DNA of 5,583 nucleotides, from positions 1 to 5,583 of the forward strand of contig JACRON010000260.1 in the NCBI GenBank assembly GCA_016214425.1. The letters are read 5' to 3'. Source of the DNA: Nitrospirota bacterium. Lineage in GTDB: Bacteria > Nitrospirota > CAKKRA01 > 9FT-COMBO-42-15. Below the pieces are notes generated by a model that was not told the origin of the DNA, ran no database searches, and saw nothing but the letters and a program-made list of their open reading frames with translations. Position 1 is the stretch's first letter. Each line of letters begins with the position of its first letter. Below, in pieces: positions 5,521-5,583 of this stretch. The position numbers and the translations under genes are program-made.

Positions 5521-5560
5521 TATTATTAAAAAATTTGCAATTTAGAATTTTCCAATAAAA

Positions 5561-5568
5561 GAGGAGGT
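5561..5568 (+). promoter_or_regulatory. Strong ribosome-binding site for the gene at the right edge
   Basis: GAGGAGGT, an almost complete anti-16S match, ends three bases before ATG at 5572. It is the best Shine-Dalgarno in the window and is the main evidence that a real gene starts there. Confidence 0.8.
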
Positions 5569-5571
5569 CAG

Positions 5572-5583
5572 ATGCGTCTATCA
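5572..5583 (+). CDS. Start of an unidentified gene (four codons in window)
   Basis: ATG CGT CTA TCA reads MRLS before the window ends. The case for a gene rests on the strong ribosome-binding site just upstream. Many Rrf2/IscR-type transcription regulators begin MRLS or MRLT, so that family is one possibility, but four residues cannot identify a protein. The 345-base noncoding gap before it suggests its own promoter rather than readthrough from rnr. Confidence 0.6.

Larger units (their letters stand above)
5227..5571. other. Noncoding, repeat-rich intergenic region
   Basis: 345 bases between the rnr remnant and the next gene start. The region is mostly AT-rich, with many variants of TTGCAA/TTTGCA (for example CTTTGCA twice in tandem at 5344-5357). 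It holds two inverted copies of a palindromic repeat, a larger inverted-repeat pair and a possible promoter. The open frame at 5332-5517 has no coding character. No tRNA or recognisable riboswitch is seen. Confidence 0.8.

Overview
The window looks like a chromosomal piece of an uncultured, moderately AT-rich Gram-negative bacterium. Codons are skewed to A/T in third positions, and it carries long phosphorelay proteins with c-di-GMP-type domains. A Nitrospirota or former-Deltaproteobacteria type of host would fit, but that is an inference from style only, because nothing here fixes the taxon.

Layout. The left 3.1 kb is a minus-strand signalling operon of three genes joined by 4-base stop/start overlaps. 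In order of transcription these are a cytoplasmic receiver plus histidine kinase with a degenerate GGDEF-like tail (3085 to 1283), a stand-alone CheY-like receiver (1286 to 897, TTG start), and a receiver plus HD-GYP protein (900 to beyond base 1, cut by the window edge). The expected flow is kinase, then receiver proteins, then c-di-GMP hydrolysis by the HD-GYP domain. A 52-bp divergent intergenic region (3086-3137) carries two good sigma-70-like promoters facing opposite ways and interleaved with each other. To the right lies rnr (ribonuclease R) on the plus strand. It is broken near its 3' end: about 31 codons of the linker and the first S1 strand are missing, and the S1 remainder continues in another frame to 5226. 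A repeat-rich noncoding stretch (5227-5571) follows, and then the first four codons of another plus-strand gene behind a strong ribosome-binding site.

The most unusual content is the small palindromic DNA. (1) A 69-bp element with 11-bp perfect terminal inverted repeats and flanking 6-bp direct repeats (GTTTAC) sits in frame inside the kinase gene. Removing 75 bp restores a normal GGDEF-fold spacing, so this looks like a MITE-like insertion that was absorbed into a protein. (2) A second GC-rich palindrome is read in frame in rnr. (3) Two inverted copies of one hairpin-plus-tail repeat flank an AT-rich core immediately after the rnr stop codon. Together these suggest a genome populated by several families of short palindromic repeats that enter both coding and noncoding DNA. 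No CRISPR array, tRNA, rRNA, transposase or defence gene is visible.
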